Source of the DNA: Taxillus chinensis
Taxonomy: Eukaryota > Streptophyta > Magnoliopsida > Santalales > Loranthaceae
NCBI GenBank assembly: GCA_023512835.1
Contig: CM042084.1
Span: forward strand, 13,293,842 to 13,357,841
Length of the DNA stretch: 64,000 bases
Reading direction: 5' to 3'
The position numbers were made by a program, and so were the translations under genes. Position 1 is the first letter of the stretch. Every line of letters starts with the position of its first letter. The notes below the pieces were generated by a model. That model had not been told where the DNA came from. It worked only from the letters and a program-made list of their open reading frames with translations, and did no database searches. Positions 1-11,692 of the stretch are shown in pieces.

Positions 1-689
1 ATAACAATCATACAATATAAATGAAACTTTTTGTGTTCTCATTTGCATAGATATAAAAAAGAAACTAAACATTATGTTGAAATTGTGTTTGTCATCTTCA
101 TGTTTCAATTTTAAAAAATAATTTATTTAATTAAAATTAATATAAAATTAATTAAGTTTATAATTGTATCATTAATTTTAAATTTTAAAATATTATAATA
201 TTTTTAAAATACATATATTTATTATTTCACTTACGGGCATGCAATGAACGCTTAAAAATAATATAGAATAGCTCTAACCCTTATTTCAATAAACAAATGA
301 CTTGATTTTGGGAAGAAGACAATTTTGAAAAAGTGAGCAATTTTATAGGTGACAAATTGGCTAAATGGAGACATGGGGATCTTGTTTCGGATAAATAAAT
401 GACTTCAGAGAGTGAGGAAAATGTCAAGGTTCCTTGGCGTTGCTAGACTTGTAACAACAACCCAACTTGTCGTTTATCTTGCCACACCATGTTTGCCAAG
501 TAATCATCACTAGAGTTGCTACAACAGTCAAGCTGTGCCTTCAAGGATCACACCAAGTCGGTGCAAAATTGTCCGATAGCATTGTGTTCACCTAGATCGC
601 AAGGCAACACAACTAGGGTCACCAGATGTGTTGTTTCGTCATATTGGAAGTGCTCGCCCATGAGGTGCATTTTCGAGAATGTTTGAATC
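1..689. other. Intergenic DNA, no gene recognised
   Basis: The first ~300 bases are very AT-rich. Bases ~400-690 are more balanced in composition but give no open frame or family that I recognise. It may be an old gene or transposon relic; nothing supports a call. Confidence 0.4.
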
Positions 690-801
690 TTGATACAGGA
701 GTCTATCTTATTCAAGCTCGAGCTTTGTGTGTTTCAAATTGTGTTGTGGACTTTGGCTAGTGTGTCCTCTATCTCTCTCCCTCGCATATATACATATATG
801 G

Positions 802-802
<1 letters not shown>

Positions 803-845
<43 letters not shown>
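803..845. repeat. (TA)n microsatellite
   Basis: An uninterrupted run of about 21 TA units directly precedes the hairpin-rich repeat that starts near 846. The short open frames across it are only translations of the dinucleotide. Confidence 0.95.
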
Positions 846-847
<2 letters not shown>

Positions 848-1140
848 AATCCCTATGGGTGATTATAGGGATATATGAAGGCCCATCCCTATACAGGAGT
901 CACATGATACTCCTGTATAGGGATGGGCCTTCATATATTTATGAGGATAAGCACAACGTACCGGCCTTCTATATGAAGTGGCCCATCCCTATACAGGAGT
1001 CACAACGTACCGGCCTTCTATATGAGTATAGATAAATATATTTATGAAGGCCCATAAATATATATATTTATGTATAGGCCCATCCCTATACACCCCCAAC
1101 GGTGTATAGGGATGAAGGCCCATATATGGTAGTATCATGT
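846..1140. repeat. Hairpin-rich nested inverted and direct repeats
   Basis: A perfect inverted repeat has 30-base arms at 871-900 and 909-938 with an 8-base loop (CACATGAT). A second one has 14-base arms at 1081-1094 and 1101-1114 with a 6-base loop. Direct repeats are also present: a 24-base stretch at 881-904 recurs at 981-1004, and a 25-base stretch at 952-976 recurs at 1001-1025. The shared core is CATCCCTATAC and its complement. Foldback transposon, small-RNA precursor or amplified palindrome are all possible; I do not recognise a family. Confidence 0.85.
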
Positions 1141-1271
1141 GACTCCTATATATCCTCGGTCAATGGTGTTAATAAATATATCATGACTATGATTGCAATT
1201 GTGATTATAATTTTATATGTGACTCCGAGAAAAAAAAAAGAATATTAAACGCTAAATTAAAAGTAATTTAG

Positions 1272-1490
1272 AACATTCATATTTGATTTGATATCTTTAT
1301 TCTTATTTTGAGGATAAATAGTATATTTATTATTTAAAATTAGTAATTTTTTAAATACATCAAATATCTCCTTCTGGCATTTTCTATTTCTATCTATATT
1401 TATTCCTTAATTAATTAATTTATTTATTATTTATTACAATCAATCAAAAGTTTACAAGTATAATAATATATATTAATTCTCTTTTGATCC
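1272..1490 (-). mobile_element. Tourist-like MITE relic (family A)
   Basis: This AT-rich stretch is the same dispersed repeat as the fuller copies at 30922-31306 and 61646. It starts with a GAACATTC-like version of the family end, then has the shared tract around ATATTTATTATT, the block around CTATTTCTATCTATATTTATT and the tail near TACAAGTATAATAATAT. It is non-coding. The far end is not clear, so the right boundary is approximate. Confidence 0.55.
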
Positions 1491-1689
1491 TATACAAAGA
1501 CTGAAACCAATCCCCTCTACAAATTAAAACTTCAACAATTTTAGTCTCAATAATGTATGATAAGTGTTAATCACCCTATCATTTGAACTAAAATGTTGCT
1601 TTAGATACAATTATTGTAATTGAAATAGATAAAATATCACGTCATTTTCAATAAAATCTGATAGTTGAGATTATTTGTTTTTCACTATC

Positions 1690-2070
1690 TCAGACACCAA
1701 AACTAACATCCTTACAAATTAATACACCTTCATCTAAGTATATATCAAGTTGTGATTTCATATTTTCTAATGTATCAACATTTTTAATGAACTTATCAAC
1801 TTTAGATCTATCACTTTTGATGTTTTTCACATGCATACCACTAGTATTGTCATTAGAGTTCTTAATGGTACAATTGTCAACTTTATGTGATGTAACATAA
1901 AAACTATAAAGCTTGCCCAATTTATTTCTAAAATTGTCAATATGTGAACTACTTTGTCTACTACAAATAGAAAATAAAAGATTGTAATTACCCCAATATT
2001 TGTTAAATTTGGTCCTCATTTTAATAATCATTGGTTGAATGAAAACACTCACATGGATAATTTTTTTCAT
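1690..2070 (-). pseudogene. hAT transposase fragment
   Basis: The minus-strand frame of 126 codons resembles the middle of plant hAT (RICESLEEPER/BED-type) transposases. Near residues 15-35 is the tract MRTKFNKYWGNYNLL, matching the family's K.KFDKYW..YN.LL block, and near residue 109 is LDIYLDEGVL, matching the family's LD.YL.E motif. The BED zinc finger, the catalytic regions and the C-terminal dimerisation domain are absent, and the usual LDPR motif after the first block is lost. It is a decayed internal piece without a promoter of its own. The assignment rests on motif memory and no search was run. Confidence 0.6.
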
Positions 2071-2409
2071 CTAAAACCTCATTTCTCTTATATAATTCAG
2101 TTAGAAGCAAATTAGATCTAGGATAATCACTACCTATAAAATAAAATGAGGTTTTTAAAAAAACTATCAAAGTAGTAATAAAATGATTATAATAATATCA
2201 TAAGCAAATATAAATATATAATGAAAAATAATAAAAATAAATTTACTTCATATTAACTATGTTACTTTATTAAAAAAAGGCCAAAAAACTATATGTTTCC
2301 TCTGCTTTTTTTTTTCAATCACCATCACTCATCCTTACAATCAATGGCAAATTAAAGTAAAAAACATGACAAAACCTAATCCTTATTCGGCACTCTCATA
2401 AACTTTAGG

Positions 2410-2960
2410 GGTCATCATTAGTCGGTTTGGGCGGGTTATACCATTCTGCTAAATAGAATTTTCGATTTTTGGATAGGTTGATGGAATTGCTTAACTCGTC
2501 CAAATCAGTTTATTCGGTTTCAGGGTCAGTCGGTTTATTAAGTTAAATTGGATTAATAGTTTTTCTGCTTAACCTTAAGATTGCTAATTTATCACCTTAA
2601 ATTCACAATATCAACACAAACTAGAATACAAAATCTAATACCTAATCCCACCATACCAAATCAAATAAATTGTCATCATCGAAAACATCTATGGACTAAA
2701 CTTAAAAAGCTTGCAACCAATGGACTTCCATATTTAATCCGTAAAATCTTCATCTTTTCTACTATGTCTGAGAAAATTCCTCATTTAGAAGTATTCGTTG
2801 GTTGTTTTGGGCGAGTTGTACTATTTATCTAATCAGTTTATTTCATTTTCGATCGGATTGATAGATCACTCAACCCGCCCAAATAAAAATCAGTTTATTC
2901 GGTTTTTGATTTATTTGGTTTTTATTTGATCGAGTTATCAGATTGTCAGTTTTTATGCTC
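2410..2960. repeat. Diverged repeat pair, possible hAT-derived
   Basis: Bases ~2415-2580 and ~2803-2960 are two diverged copies of one sequence: TTGGGCG followed by GGTTGTAC-like text, then TCAGTTTATTCGGTTT, then TTGATCG-type text. The CGGTTT-rich wording resembles the non-autonomous hAT family seen at 37595-38209, but no terminal inverted repeats or TSD could be fixed here. Confidence 0.4.
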
Positions 2961-3866
2961 AACCCTAATAAACTCAGGTTTCTGCTGCCACTGCTAAAAA
3001 GAGTGACACACACAATATGGTAAGTAGGCATACCATGATGAAAGAAAACTTGAGGAGAGAAACAAGCTGAACACTAAAGAAGTGGTAGGCAATCCGAAAA
3101 GAAAGTGTAGTGATAGGCAATCCAATAATGAAGAAGGTAGTGGCATAGCATCTACTGCCTAATTGTATTTAGGTTTAAGTTTATAGAAATGGGCCCGACC
3201 TAGGCCAGGTATTTTACTTTTATAAAAGAAAAAAATTATTCATGATCCATTCATGAATAATTGTTTGCAAACATAATTTTTATTTGTTCATGAACATATA
3301 TTTATCAATATAAAAAAGTCAAATTCTAACTTGTTAGAGCTCTTTTGTTTATATTTGTAAAAAAAAATATAGTGAGTAAATAATACTATTATTAAACGAA
3401 CAAAAATAAATAACATTTTATCAGATGAATATCAAATCATAAAATAGAAGCTATCATTTATTAATAAGAATATAATGTAGCAGATAAAACCCACACGCAC
3501 GCTGGACTAAAAAAATTTCCAACAAATTTAAAAAAACTAGAAACGTCCAATATAAACTAACCCAAGATTTCATGATTGCCAAAAAAAAAAAAAAGCATAT
3601 CAAAGCAGCGTAACATTAATATAAAAAAAATATTAAAATGATATCGTACTGCACTATGCAGTAATTTAGAATATCCTAATTCTAAATTTTTACAAGCTAA
3701 TTTACAAATTTTATTTAGTTACCATCGCATCTTACTATCTCCTTCGTCTTTTTCCGTTTGCTTGGTGTCTCCAAGCGTCTCAGTGTTAATCTGTTCCATT
3801 ACCGATTAAAAACAAAACAAAAGAAAAAAGAAAACAAAAAAAGTACATGGGGAGTGCAGGAGCACT
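2961..3866. other. Downstream flank of the ARM-repeat gene
   Basis: No gene is seen. The stretch is AT-rich with homopolymer A runs (~3571-3594). On the minus strand an AATAAA (complement of 3710-3715) lies about 150 bases past the stop codon of the ARM-repeat gene and is a reasonable polyadenylation signal. Confidence 0.45.
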
Positions 3867-5101
3867 TCAGACTGACACGTCCGACGCTATCGCCGCGACA
3901 TTACCGGTTCTTGGTTGTCGCAAGAGTTCAATCAGCGCCTCCGCCTGCAAACAACACAATGCCCGCCCGATCCGACAAAACACCACAACTCCCGTCAGAG
4001 TTTCACGCACAAAAAAAAAAAAAACTAAAAACTAAAAACTAAAAATAAACATCTAATCAATAGTAATAAATAAATACAAATCTTGTTTATAGATGAAATT
4101 TGCAGATAAATAATAAATTGGCGAAGGCCGAAGAGCAAACATCCCACGATTTTACTGACCTCTTGCTTTGCTCGATTGGTGCTGGATTGGGACAAAGCGA
4201 CCAAGGGCGGAATGGCGCCTTCACGCGCCACCATGGTGCGATACAGAACGCAATTCTGGCAAACCCGGAGCAGAATGGCGGCGGCGACCTCCTTCTGACG
4301 CTGCGAGCCGACCTCCACCATCTCCACCAGCACTGGGATCCCACCTTCCTCCACCAGAGCAGCCCTGGCCTCCTGAGTGGTCACCAGCAACCCCAGCACG
4401 AACACCGACTTGTCCACCATTTTGGACCCCAAATCAGCCATGAGCTCCACCAGGGGCTTCATGATCCCCGCCTGAACCGCCCTCAACTTGTTCGCCTTCG
4501 CCGAGCACAGCGAGTACAGCGCCGTCGACGCGTCCTTCCTCCCCCGGAGGCTCCCGCTCTCCAGCAGCCTCACCAGCGGCGGAATCGCTCCCGATCGCCC
4601 GATCACCTCCTTGTGCTCCTCGATCTGCGACAGGCGGAGGAGCGCGCACGCCGCGTTCTCCCTCGACGTAGGCGTCCCCGCCCTCAGCGCCCGCACCAGC
4701 GGCTTGATCGCCCCGGACGACGCTATCAGCCCCTTGTTCTCGTCGCACAGCGAGAGGTTCAGGATCGCCGTGACGCCGTTCTCCTGAAGCACAGCGTCCG
4801 AGGAAGAGATCAACGCGATCAGCGGCCTAATGGCTCCGGCCCGCGCCATACGGAGGCGGTTCTCGGGCCTGTTCTTCGCCAGAAGCCGGATCTCGGTGGC
4901 CGCCTGCTTCTGATCATCGATCGAGCACGAGGCGAGGTCGGATACGAGGCTTTCGATCAGTTCTTCGGAGCACTCGGTGGAGCAGTGATATCGGAGCTCC
5001 CGGCTCTGCGACGACGATGTGGTGGTGAACTCACCGGATCTGTCGCTATTGCAGTCACTAAAGGCGGAGGAATCGACGAAGTATTCGCCGCCGTAGCTCA
5101 T
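3867..5101 (-). CDS. ARM-repeat protein, U-box protein 4/45-like, lacking a U-box
   Basis: Two exons on the minus strand: 5101-4160 and 3944-3867, giving 339 residues. The intron (4159-3945) has donor GAG|GTCAGT and acceptor TTTGCAG|GCG in phase 0. Splicing replaces the read-through tail of exon 1 with the conserved ending AEALIELLRQPR. ATG at 5101 is used because the frame's upstream extension begins with GTG. From about residue 40 to 335 there are tandem armadillo repeats, with motifs such as GAIRPLIAL, NGVTAILNLSL, SGAIPPLVRLLESG and KDASTALYSLC. No U-box is present; the first ~40 residues are Ser-rich. Plants have ARM-only relatives of PUB ubiquitin ligases of about this length, thought to act as protein-interaction scaffolds. 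Without a U-box, direct E3 activity is not expected. GC content is far higher than the surroundings. Confidence 0.9.
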
Positions 5102-5214
5102 CACCGTGTGGCCACAAATCGATGGTACCGGAATGTGTTATTGTGAGTCGCCGGTCGCCGCCGTAGATTCAGTTATTTAGTTGGAGAATTAGGGACTCGG
5201 ATGCGAACAGGGGG

Positions 5215-5287
5215 ATTTAAAGAATGTGTACAACGCCAGACCAGGAAGGGAGGGGAGGTCGGGTGGGACCACCTCCATGACACGTGG
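5215..5287 (-). promoter_or_regulatory. Candidate promoter of the ARM-repeat gene with a G-box
   Basis: A perfect palindromic G-box CACGTG at 5281-5286, in the ABRE-like context ACACGTGG, lies ~180 bases upstream of the ATG at 5101. On the minus strand a TATA-like TTTAAAT (5215-5222) would place transcription start near 5185-5190. bZIP or bHLH binding and ABA or light response are inference from the motif only. Confidence 0.45.
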
Positions 5288-5399
5288 AAATTGTCACCTC
5301 AGCGAATCTTAGTTAGGTACGCACGCGCCAAGGTCTCTCCAAACTCGGGTGTATTTCGCGTCTCGAGCGTGTGTATAAGGGTCCCCCGTGTAAAGCGAT

Positions 5400-6665
5400 G
5401 AACGTATTTTATTAAATCACTTCAATTTTATTTTTCTACCCAAACTAAACTAATTTATATTTTAATATAGTATAGGGACAAAGCTTACGTCAAGAGTTTC
5501 TATAATAATAAAATAATAATAAAATCATTCTTGATCTAAAATGGGTTAATCATATCGAAGATATTTACATATGCTCGGTAAAATGTGAAAAAGGGGTAGA
5601 AAAGAACGATGTAAAAGGGAAACTATGTAGAAAAAAATAAATTTTATTTTTTCCAAAAGACAAATGAAAAATTATTGGTCAGTTTTTTTTATTTTTAATT
5701 TTTATAAAAACTTAGATTCATCTAAATCAACAGCAACCTGTCTTATTCTCAACTGTTTATTTATTATAATTATTCTATTTATTTTTATGCCCTTTTGATG
5801 TCAAAATATGACACAAATTCCAAGAACACTTTTTCATCCTCAATATGTGTGTAAGGAAAAATCAAGCTTCATAGCTTTTCAGCCTCATCGTCCATTTTTC
5901 ATAGAAATTCAATGCTTACCAATTAAGTTACAATTAAGTTATGATTATCAACCCACCCATTAATATTTAGGCTGGTGGTTATTACAAATATAGTTTTTAA
6001 AAAAGTATGGTTTTTAATAAATTTAAATATATTATAAAGAAAATGAGGTTTGTGAAAAAGACTTGGAAAAGTTATTTTCTTGCCTTTGGTAAGCAATAGA
6101 AAATAAGGAATGAAAAAAGGTGTGAAAATAATATGAAAAACTGTTGTTTTTTTTTTAACAAAATAGTAAAAAATGATATAGAAACCTAATAAAATTATCT
6201 TTTTTCCCAATTATTACATAAATGTACATAATTATATATGTAAGGATAAAAATAATATTTTAAATTATACTATTTATCACATTTTTCAATATCTCAATTA
6301 AACTATAAAAAAATACATTTTTTCTCCTTTTCTTCCAACTAAGCAATTCTTTTTATCACACTTTTTCTTTCTATTTTTTCACTTAAATCTAATTATTCTT
6401 ATATATATATATATATAATAAGCTCGATATTAAATAAAAAATTATATGTACATAATATTGAATATGAAATTTATGCCACTCCATCTAAAAATGTCAATTC
6501 AATCAACATTGTAATTACACAAGTAAACTAATATCACATAAAGGGGGTTTGCAATTTATAATATTGCAAATGACCGATGGATCAATTTAATATCTGCGTA
6601 CAAATGAACTTGTTGCGCACTTCATCAAATGCAATAACAGCTTGTAATGACATTGTTTCCCTCTA
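5400..6665. other. AT-rich intergenic DNA
   Basis: No gene is recognised. The minus-strand frame at 5923-6210 is a Phe/Lys/Ile-rich translation of AT-rich DNA and is not credible as protein. Short TA tracts occur near 6400. Confidence 0.5.
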
Positions 6666-6675
6666 ATATTTTTTT

Positions 6676-7836
6676 GATAAAGTTTACCTTCAAACCGGGT
6701 TGGAGAAATTTCCTCCAACCCAATACGTGTCATTGATAGGACAGGACATCTGTCAGTCACGTGCGCATAATTTTTTTCTTTCTCCTTTCTTTTTTTCTCT
6801 TCTTCCCCACCACTCTCTCGCTTTGGGACTTTGCCAAAGCATTACATTAAACTGTTTCACTTGAAAATGTCGCCTGAAATGGCAACAGAAGCAGCTAAAG
6901 AGCCGTCGATGTTCGCTGGGGGTGAGTTCAATTTTTTCGGGGGCCTGATCAGCAACAGTGATCCGGTGAACTCATGTTGAGTCTAGCGAAGGCCGATCTG
7001 GGATTGGAAACCAGGAGGCCGGGGTTGGGGGATCATGTAGAGGTGGAGAGTTGATGGTTTTGGGAGAAACTAAGTTTGAGGGGGCGTTGGAAAACAGAGC
7101 CGCAAGAAGAGAAAGGCTGGTATGGCTCAAAACAAAAGGCTTTCTAAATTAGGTACTACAACTAATTCACGTAAATTTGAACACAAATTTTACAACTGTT
7201 CATCCATGTTCGAGCATGCCGTGGCAAAATCACAGTAAAGGTTGTATTGCTAGAATAAATCATCAATTATGTCCAATCTCTTTAGTGACAAGTAAAGGTA
7301 AACATCATAGCGGTTTGCCTTAAAACATATATGTGATAACTGATATGAACTGGGTGCTCTCATCTTTTGTCAAAATTGACAGTTTGTATCCATGAAACTT
7401 TCTACCATGAACCCAATTGCTAGGTTAACAACGATAGTTTTTTTTTTGCAAAAGAGGTAAACATTCTAGAGATTTATTTGTTTTTTTTCATCACTTGAAT
7501 AAAATTATAGTTTATAAAAAATAACGACCGCTTGAACTCACCCCAGCGAACGACAACTCTTGTAGCCTTCTCCTGTTGCCATTTCAAGCGAGCCCGTTGC
7601 TCCTCCTGCACCGTCGTATCCGCACCGTTGACAGTGACATTTCAAAGTGAAACAGTTTAACGTAGGGGAGAAGTCTGACATGTTCCGGCAGTCCCAGCAC
7701 GAGAGTGGTAGGGGAAAAGAAAAAAAAGAAAAGGAAAAAGAATGTGCAACGTGGCGGACAGGTATCCTGTCCCATTAATGACATGTACTGGGTTGGGGGA
7801 AAATTTTCCAACCCGGTTTGGAGGTAAACATTGTTC
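6676..7836. mobile_element. Non-autonomous Mutator-like element (MULE)
   Basis: A 1,161-bp element is flanked by the perfect 10-bp TSD ATATTTTTTT (6666-6675 and 7837-7846). Its ends form a long terminal inverted repeat. The left arm (about 6676-6940) is the complement of the right arm (about 7510-7836), from the GTTTACC/GGTAAAC tip through the CAAACCGGGTTGG block, the CTGTTTCACTT block and on to TTCGCTGGGG. The right arm has an extra ~50 bases. Long TIRs starting with G and a 9-11-bp TSD are the hallmark of MULEs. No transposase is encoded; the ~570-bp core has no recognisable gene fragment. Confidence 0.8.
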
Positions 7837-7849
7837 ATATTTTTTTCCC

Positions 7850-9335
7850 GTCCCAACTTACCTTTCCTAACTTAATGTCTTCTTTTTAAAATTATCTATT
7901 CTGACGTAGAAATGTTAATTGATAAAAAGAATTATACATCAAATTAAATGATTAGCAATATAGAAAACTCGTGTAAAAACAAATTTATAGGAGTACAAAT
8001 CGAATAAGTGTTGAGGACACAGTTTTCAAAAGCAACATTAGAATTCAAAGTTCAACATTCTAGGAGGAGAGGTTATTAGAATATATTTGGTTGGTATAAA
8101 CTATGGGTGATAATTTAGAAAAGAAGACAGTAAGGGTGTGTGTGGTGAATGTTTTTGGTTTTTGGTTTTTAAAAGTTGTATTTGAAAATATTGAGTATAA
8201 TGTGTTTTTTGTTAAACTAAAAGTACTTTTTTGTTTGGTATGTGTTTTTACAAAAAATGTTTTCGTTTTTGTAAGGTCAACAACATAAAGATCCACTGAG
8301 TACTCACCCGTCGGAGAGATCTACCAGCGGCGGCGGCAGGAGAGATCTGACGGCGGCTACGGCAGCAGGGCCAGGGAGAGGTTGCGCGCAGGGGAGATCG
8401 GCAGCCGGGGGGGGGGGGTCGCCGTCACCGGGGGGGAGAAAGGAAGTCGTGCCTGGCGGGGGAGAGGGAGAAAGGGTTGTCTAGGGGGGGGGGGGAGAAC
8501 GCGAGAACAACCCGAAAACATCACAAAGATGTTTTCGGTTTTTTCGTTTTCAAAACGTTTTGTTTTTTAAAACTTATATAAAAAACGGTAACCAAACAAA
8601 ACGCTGAAGCAAACATGCTCTAAGTTTGGAAAGGTAAAAAGACACCACTCTACTCTATAGTGGTGTGAACATTGTAATAAGTTCATTTCGTCGTTTACAG
8701 TTACAGGTGATGTAGCTTTCTCAAGCGTGTCATATGCATGACTCAGTAAATGAATAAATAAATAGCATGGCCTGGATCACTGACTCATGAACAGGTAAAT
8801 GATTCAATATTTCCCAATTAGATTTATGAATTCCCTTAATAAAAGTCAAACATTTAATTATTTTTGGAATGTCGATATTTAGGATACTAATACCAAATAA
8901 ATCAAATGATCATTCTTGGTTTAGCAGAAAAGAGGTGACTTTTGGTATTCTGTCACATATATCAATTTTCTCTTAGGGTCTAATGCAAGCTCATGTTTTA
9001 TTTTAATGTCGAGCTAAATGCTACGCCATTAAGTACATGAACCAAATAATCAATTTACGTCTCCCCGTTTGCTATGTCACTTTCCTTCGCGAATGAAATT
9101 TATTAGTAGTTCAAATTTAAATTTCTCTTCACGGTTTGAAGCAAGGCTAACAGTAACTTTTGCAGGAGCATTGATTAATTTGTTGTACCTGTCCCCATTT
9201 CTTATTTCTTGTTTTGTTGAATTGTAACTTTTTAATGTATTCATTTATGGAAATGCTATTTGAGTGTAATGTCCACAAAAAAGTGAAAATAAAAATTACC
9301 CAACCAATGACATTGTTTGTAGTCTGATCTTACTT
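7850..9335. other. Intergenic DNA with a GC-rich island in a possible MITE
   Basis: Between about 8100 and 8630 a GC-rich core (8290-8520, with long G runs at ~8409 and ~8485) is bordered by AT-rich arms rich in GTTTTT/AAAAAC. This resembles a transposable element whose arms are partly complementary, but I could not fix ends or a TSD. The open frames across it are low-complexity. Nothing else is recognised. Confidence 0.35.
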
Positions 9336-9339
9336 TTAC

Positions 9340-9660
9340 AATATTGGTTACAGTGCTTTGTTGGGTTGCTCTCCTTCTTTCAACCCGGAGCAGACCGGTG
9401 CTCATTTGATGCAGAAAATGTTTGTAAAGGTGCTCAACCAGGAAGCATCTTTCAAAAACATGAAAATGAAATTAATCATGACCCTCAAAGACACAACTAC
9501 CCTAGATGGAAAATCAAACATAAGTTTGGAGTCGAAAGCACAAGGGGAATGGGTGTGAAATTGCAAAGTCGGCGCGTACCAAAAGAAAGCGACGCTAGAT
9601 GCTTTCATTGCTTTAAAAAGCTTATCTTCTGATGTTGTTTGAGTTTTTGTATATTGCTTT
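9340..9660 (+). other. Possible orphan terminal exon, unrecognised
   Basis: Two overlapping forward frames (9358-9558 and 9366-9632) run through DNA of balanced composition just after an acceptor-like TTGGTTACAG (ends 9353). The second ends with a cysteine/histidine-containing tail (ARCFHCFKKLIF). I do not recognise either protein and see no matching upstream exon or start codon. It could be a displaced 3' exon, a captured gene fragment or chance. Confidence 0.25.
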
Positions 9661-9783
9661 CCCTTTGTAGTGAGCTTATATTCTTGTACATATGTAGATA
9701 TAAAAAGCATCAAAGTTTGGAAAAAGTGTGGATTCAGTTGTAATAGAAGAAGAGAAAAACAAAGATGCATTTGAAGTAGAGAA

Positions 9784-10146
9784 TTATGGGTGGCAATTCA
9801 CTGTTGCATAACAGGATCTGTAGAAACACATGGTTGCCATTGTTGTTTGTTCAATTCTACGTACAGTGTTTGATTAGTGGGCTCATGTTTAAGTATCTAG
9901 AGAACATGGTCCTGAATCTCTTTGGACCTGAAAGAGATTAGGTGGAAATTCATTGTTAGGATCCATTGGAACAAACACGTGGTTTCCATTGTTGTTCAAT
10001 TCTGCAAATAGTTTTGGGTTCATGGGTTCATGTATAATTATCTTGAAAACATGGTCCTGAATCTCTTTGTACCTAAAATCCTGAAGAAAATGATTCCCAA
10101 AGTTGAGCAAACAACAGTAAGTCATGTCAAGAAACTGTGGAACCAT
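9784..10146 (-). repeat. Two-copy tandem repeat overlapping an unrecognised minus-strand frame
   Basis: Bases ~9784-9930 and ~9944-10080 are two diverged direct copies; both contain ACATGGTCCTGAATCTCTTT. On the minus strand a frame of 85 codons (10146-9889) spans both, so its peptide has internal repetition, with Asn/Pro-rich text such as HEPMNPKLFAELNNNGNH. It looks like a gene 3' end with a partial tandem duplication, but I cannot name a family. Confidence 0.4.
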
Positions 10147-11421
10147 AGGAGGTTACTACCACTATAACTTCAGCTTCAGCCTACAAAATTGTAAATAAAA
10201 AGAGAATTTATTTATTTTTTCCTTCAATTAGAGACATCTGAAAGGAGGATTGACTACTAGAGTCCCATACACAACTCCAAAGGACTTTTATTTCATTTTT
10301 CTTACAAAAAAAAATATCATGTCCTGCTTTGCACTTGAATCCAGCAAAATATGACCCCAAACCCCTCGACATGAGGCATCAATCTATTGAGATGGTAGGT
10401 GGGCTGGCGTGTCTTGCTTAAAATATGCTAAAAGAAAACCATGAGTATTCGAAATTAAAAGTTAATGGTTACATTGCAGTGAAAGTAAACACCCAGAATG
10501 TCATAACATCTGCTACATAAACTAAAACTAATCACATGGTACATGGACCGGAACTCATCACCCGACCCACCAGTAGCGCACTAGTCTCCTACAAATTACA
10601 AAATAAATTCACTGTTGCCACACATTTGCCAAAGTTGACATAATAACGTCCAACGTAAGATATGGTTGGGGGAAAAAAGGAATCTCAATGTCTGCTGCAA
10701 CAGCTTTGTCAACTACTTTCTGCATCAAAAGTGCCCCCTGTTGTTCTTCTTTGTAATAGGTCTCAATAAAATTCAAAGTAAGCCGTGTTGATCCTTTTCC
10801 ATTATTTATGTACCTCCATATTTTATGAGACGATTAACATTTACTTGTCAGTATTGCCCGTGACATCATTGCATAGAGGTAAACCAATAAATTAAATGAA
10901 ATTAATTTCTTATAGGGTTGGACAATTGAAAGTGGGGAGCTAGTACATTCGGCTTGCGAAGACATAGCGGTAGTGGCAAGGTGTAGAGGTCCATGAGAAT
11001 AAAGATTAATAAGTTGGGTTCAAAACATCCAAATATCAAGCACCACAGCATACAAAATTTAACATATATAGTCTATTACAATAATTTATATATACCTTTT
11101 AATATTCGGCTCTGAAGAAGATGTCCTCATCATCTCTTGATGAGAATATCCAGAAATGTGATTGTTTTATATTGTTTTCAGATCAAAACAACAAAATCCA
11201 AAAAAAAAAAAGTAAAACGGGGTGTGAAGAATTAAAAACTAGAAGGAATGATGTGATTTTAGCATTGATATCCTTTTTTTTCAAGGATTATTCATGTAGT
11301 TCTAAGTTAGTTTTGATGTTGGAAAGTGGTATTAGATACATGAAAAAAACGCAAAATAGAAAAACAAGCAAAAACCGAGCATCATTTGGGGTAGGAGACA
11401 TGTCCGTATATTTGCAGATCG
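10147..11421. other. Intergenic DNA before the copia insertion
   Basis: No gene is recognised. The forward frame 11121-11426 is Lys/Ser-rich and runs into the copia LTR, which argues it is chance. Confidence 0.45.
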
Positions 11422-11426
11422 ATTAG

Positions 11427-11668
11427 TGTTAGAATCCTCTGCGTCCACCGCTACGGCTGCGTGCGTGATGGTGTCAATTTCCATATTTGCCGCTGCCTTA
11501 TCAACATTGCTATCTTCAGTGCATTCCCTGTTTAGTGTGAATCTTTGTATAATCTCTGTAATTATGGTAGTACCATTTTTAGATAGACAATTGTATATTT
11601 ATAAAGCCTGCGTAGGGCACAATAAAATCAACGGTTTTGGGTTGCATATCGTAACGTGTGTTCGTTCA
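11427..11668 (+). repeat. 5' LTR of the copia element
   Basis: 242 bp, beginning TGTTAGAATCC and ending GTGTTCGTTCA. A TATATTTATAA tract lies near 11595-11606 and a polyadenylation-like AATAAA lies near 11621. It is immediately followed by the primer-binding site. Confidence 0.92.
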
Positions 11669-11680
11669 TGGTATCAGAGC
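11669..11680 (+). other. Primer-binding site of the copia element
   Basis: TGGTATCAGAGC is complementary to the 3' end of initiator tRNA-Met, the usual plant copia primer. It directly abuts the LTR with no spacer. Confidence 0.92.
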
Positions 11681-11692
11681 CACGGTGTTAAC

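Noticed and set aside
4100..5146. Long forward frame of 348 codons
   Set aside because: It is the antisense shadow of the GC-rich ARM-repeat gene, which has clear domain motifs and splice signals on the minus strand.
5923..6210. Minus-strand Phe/Lys-rich frame
   Set aside because: Low-complexity translation of AT-rich DNA without start context or homology.
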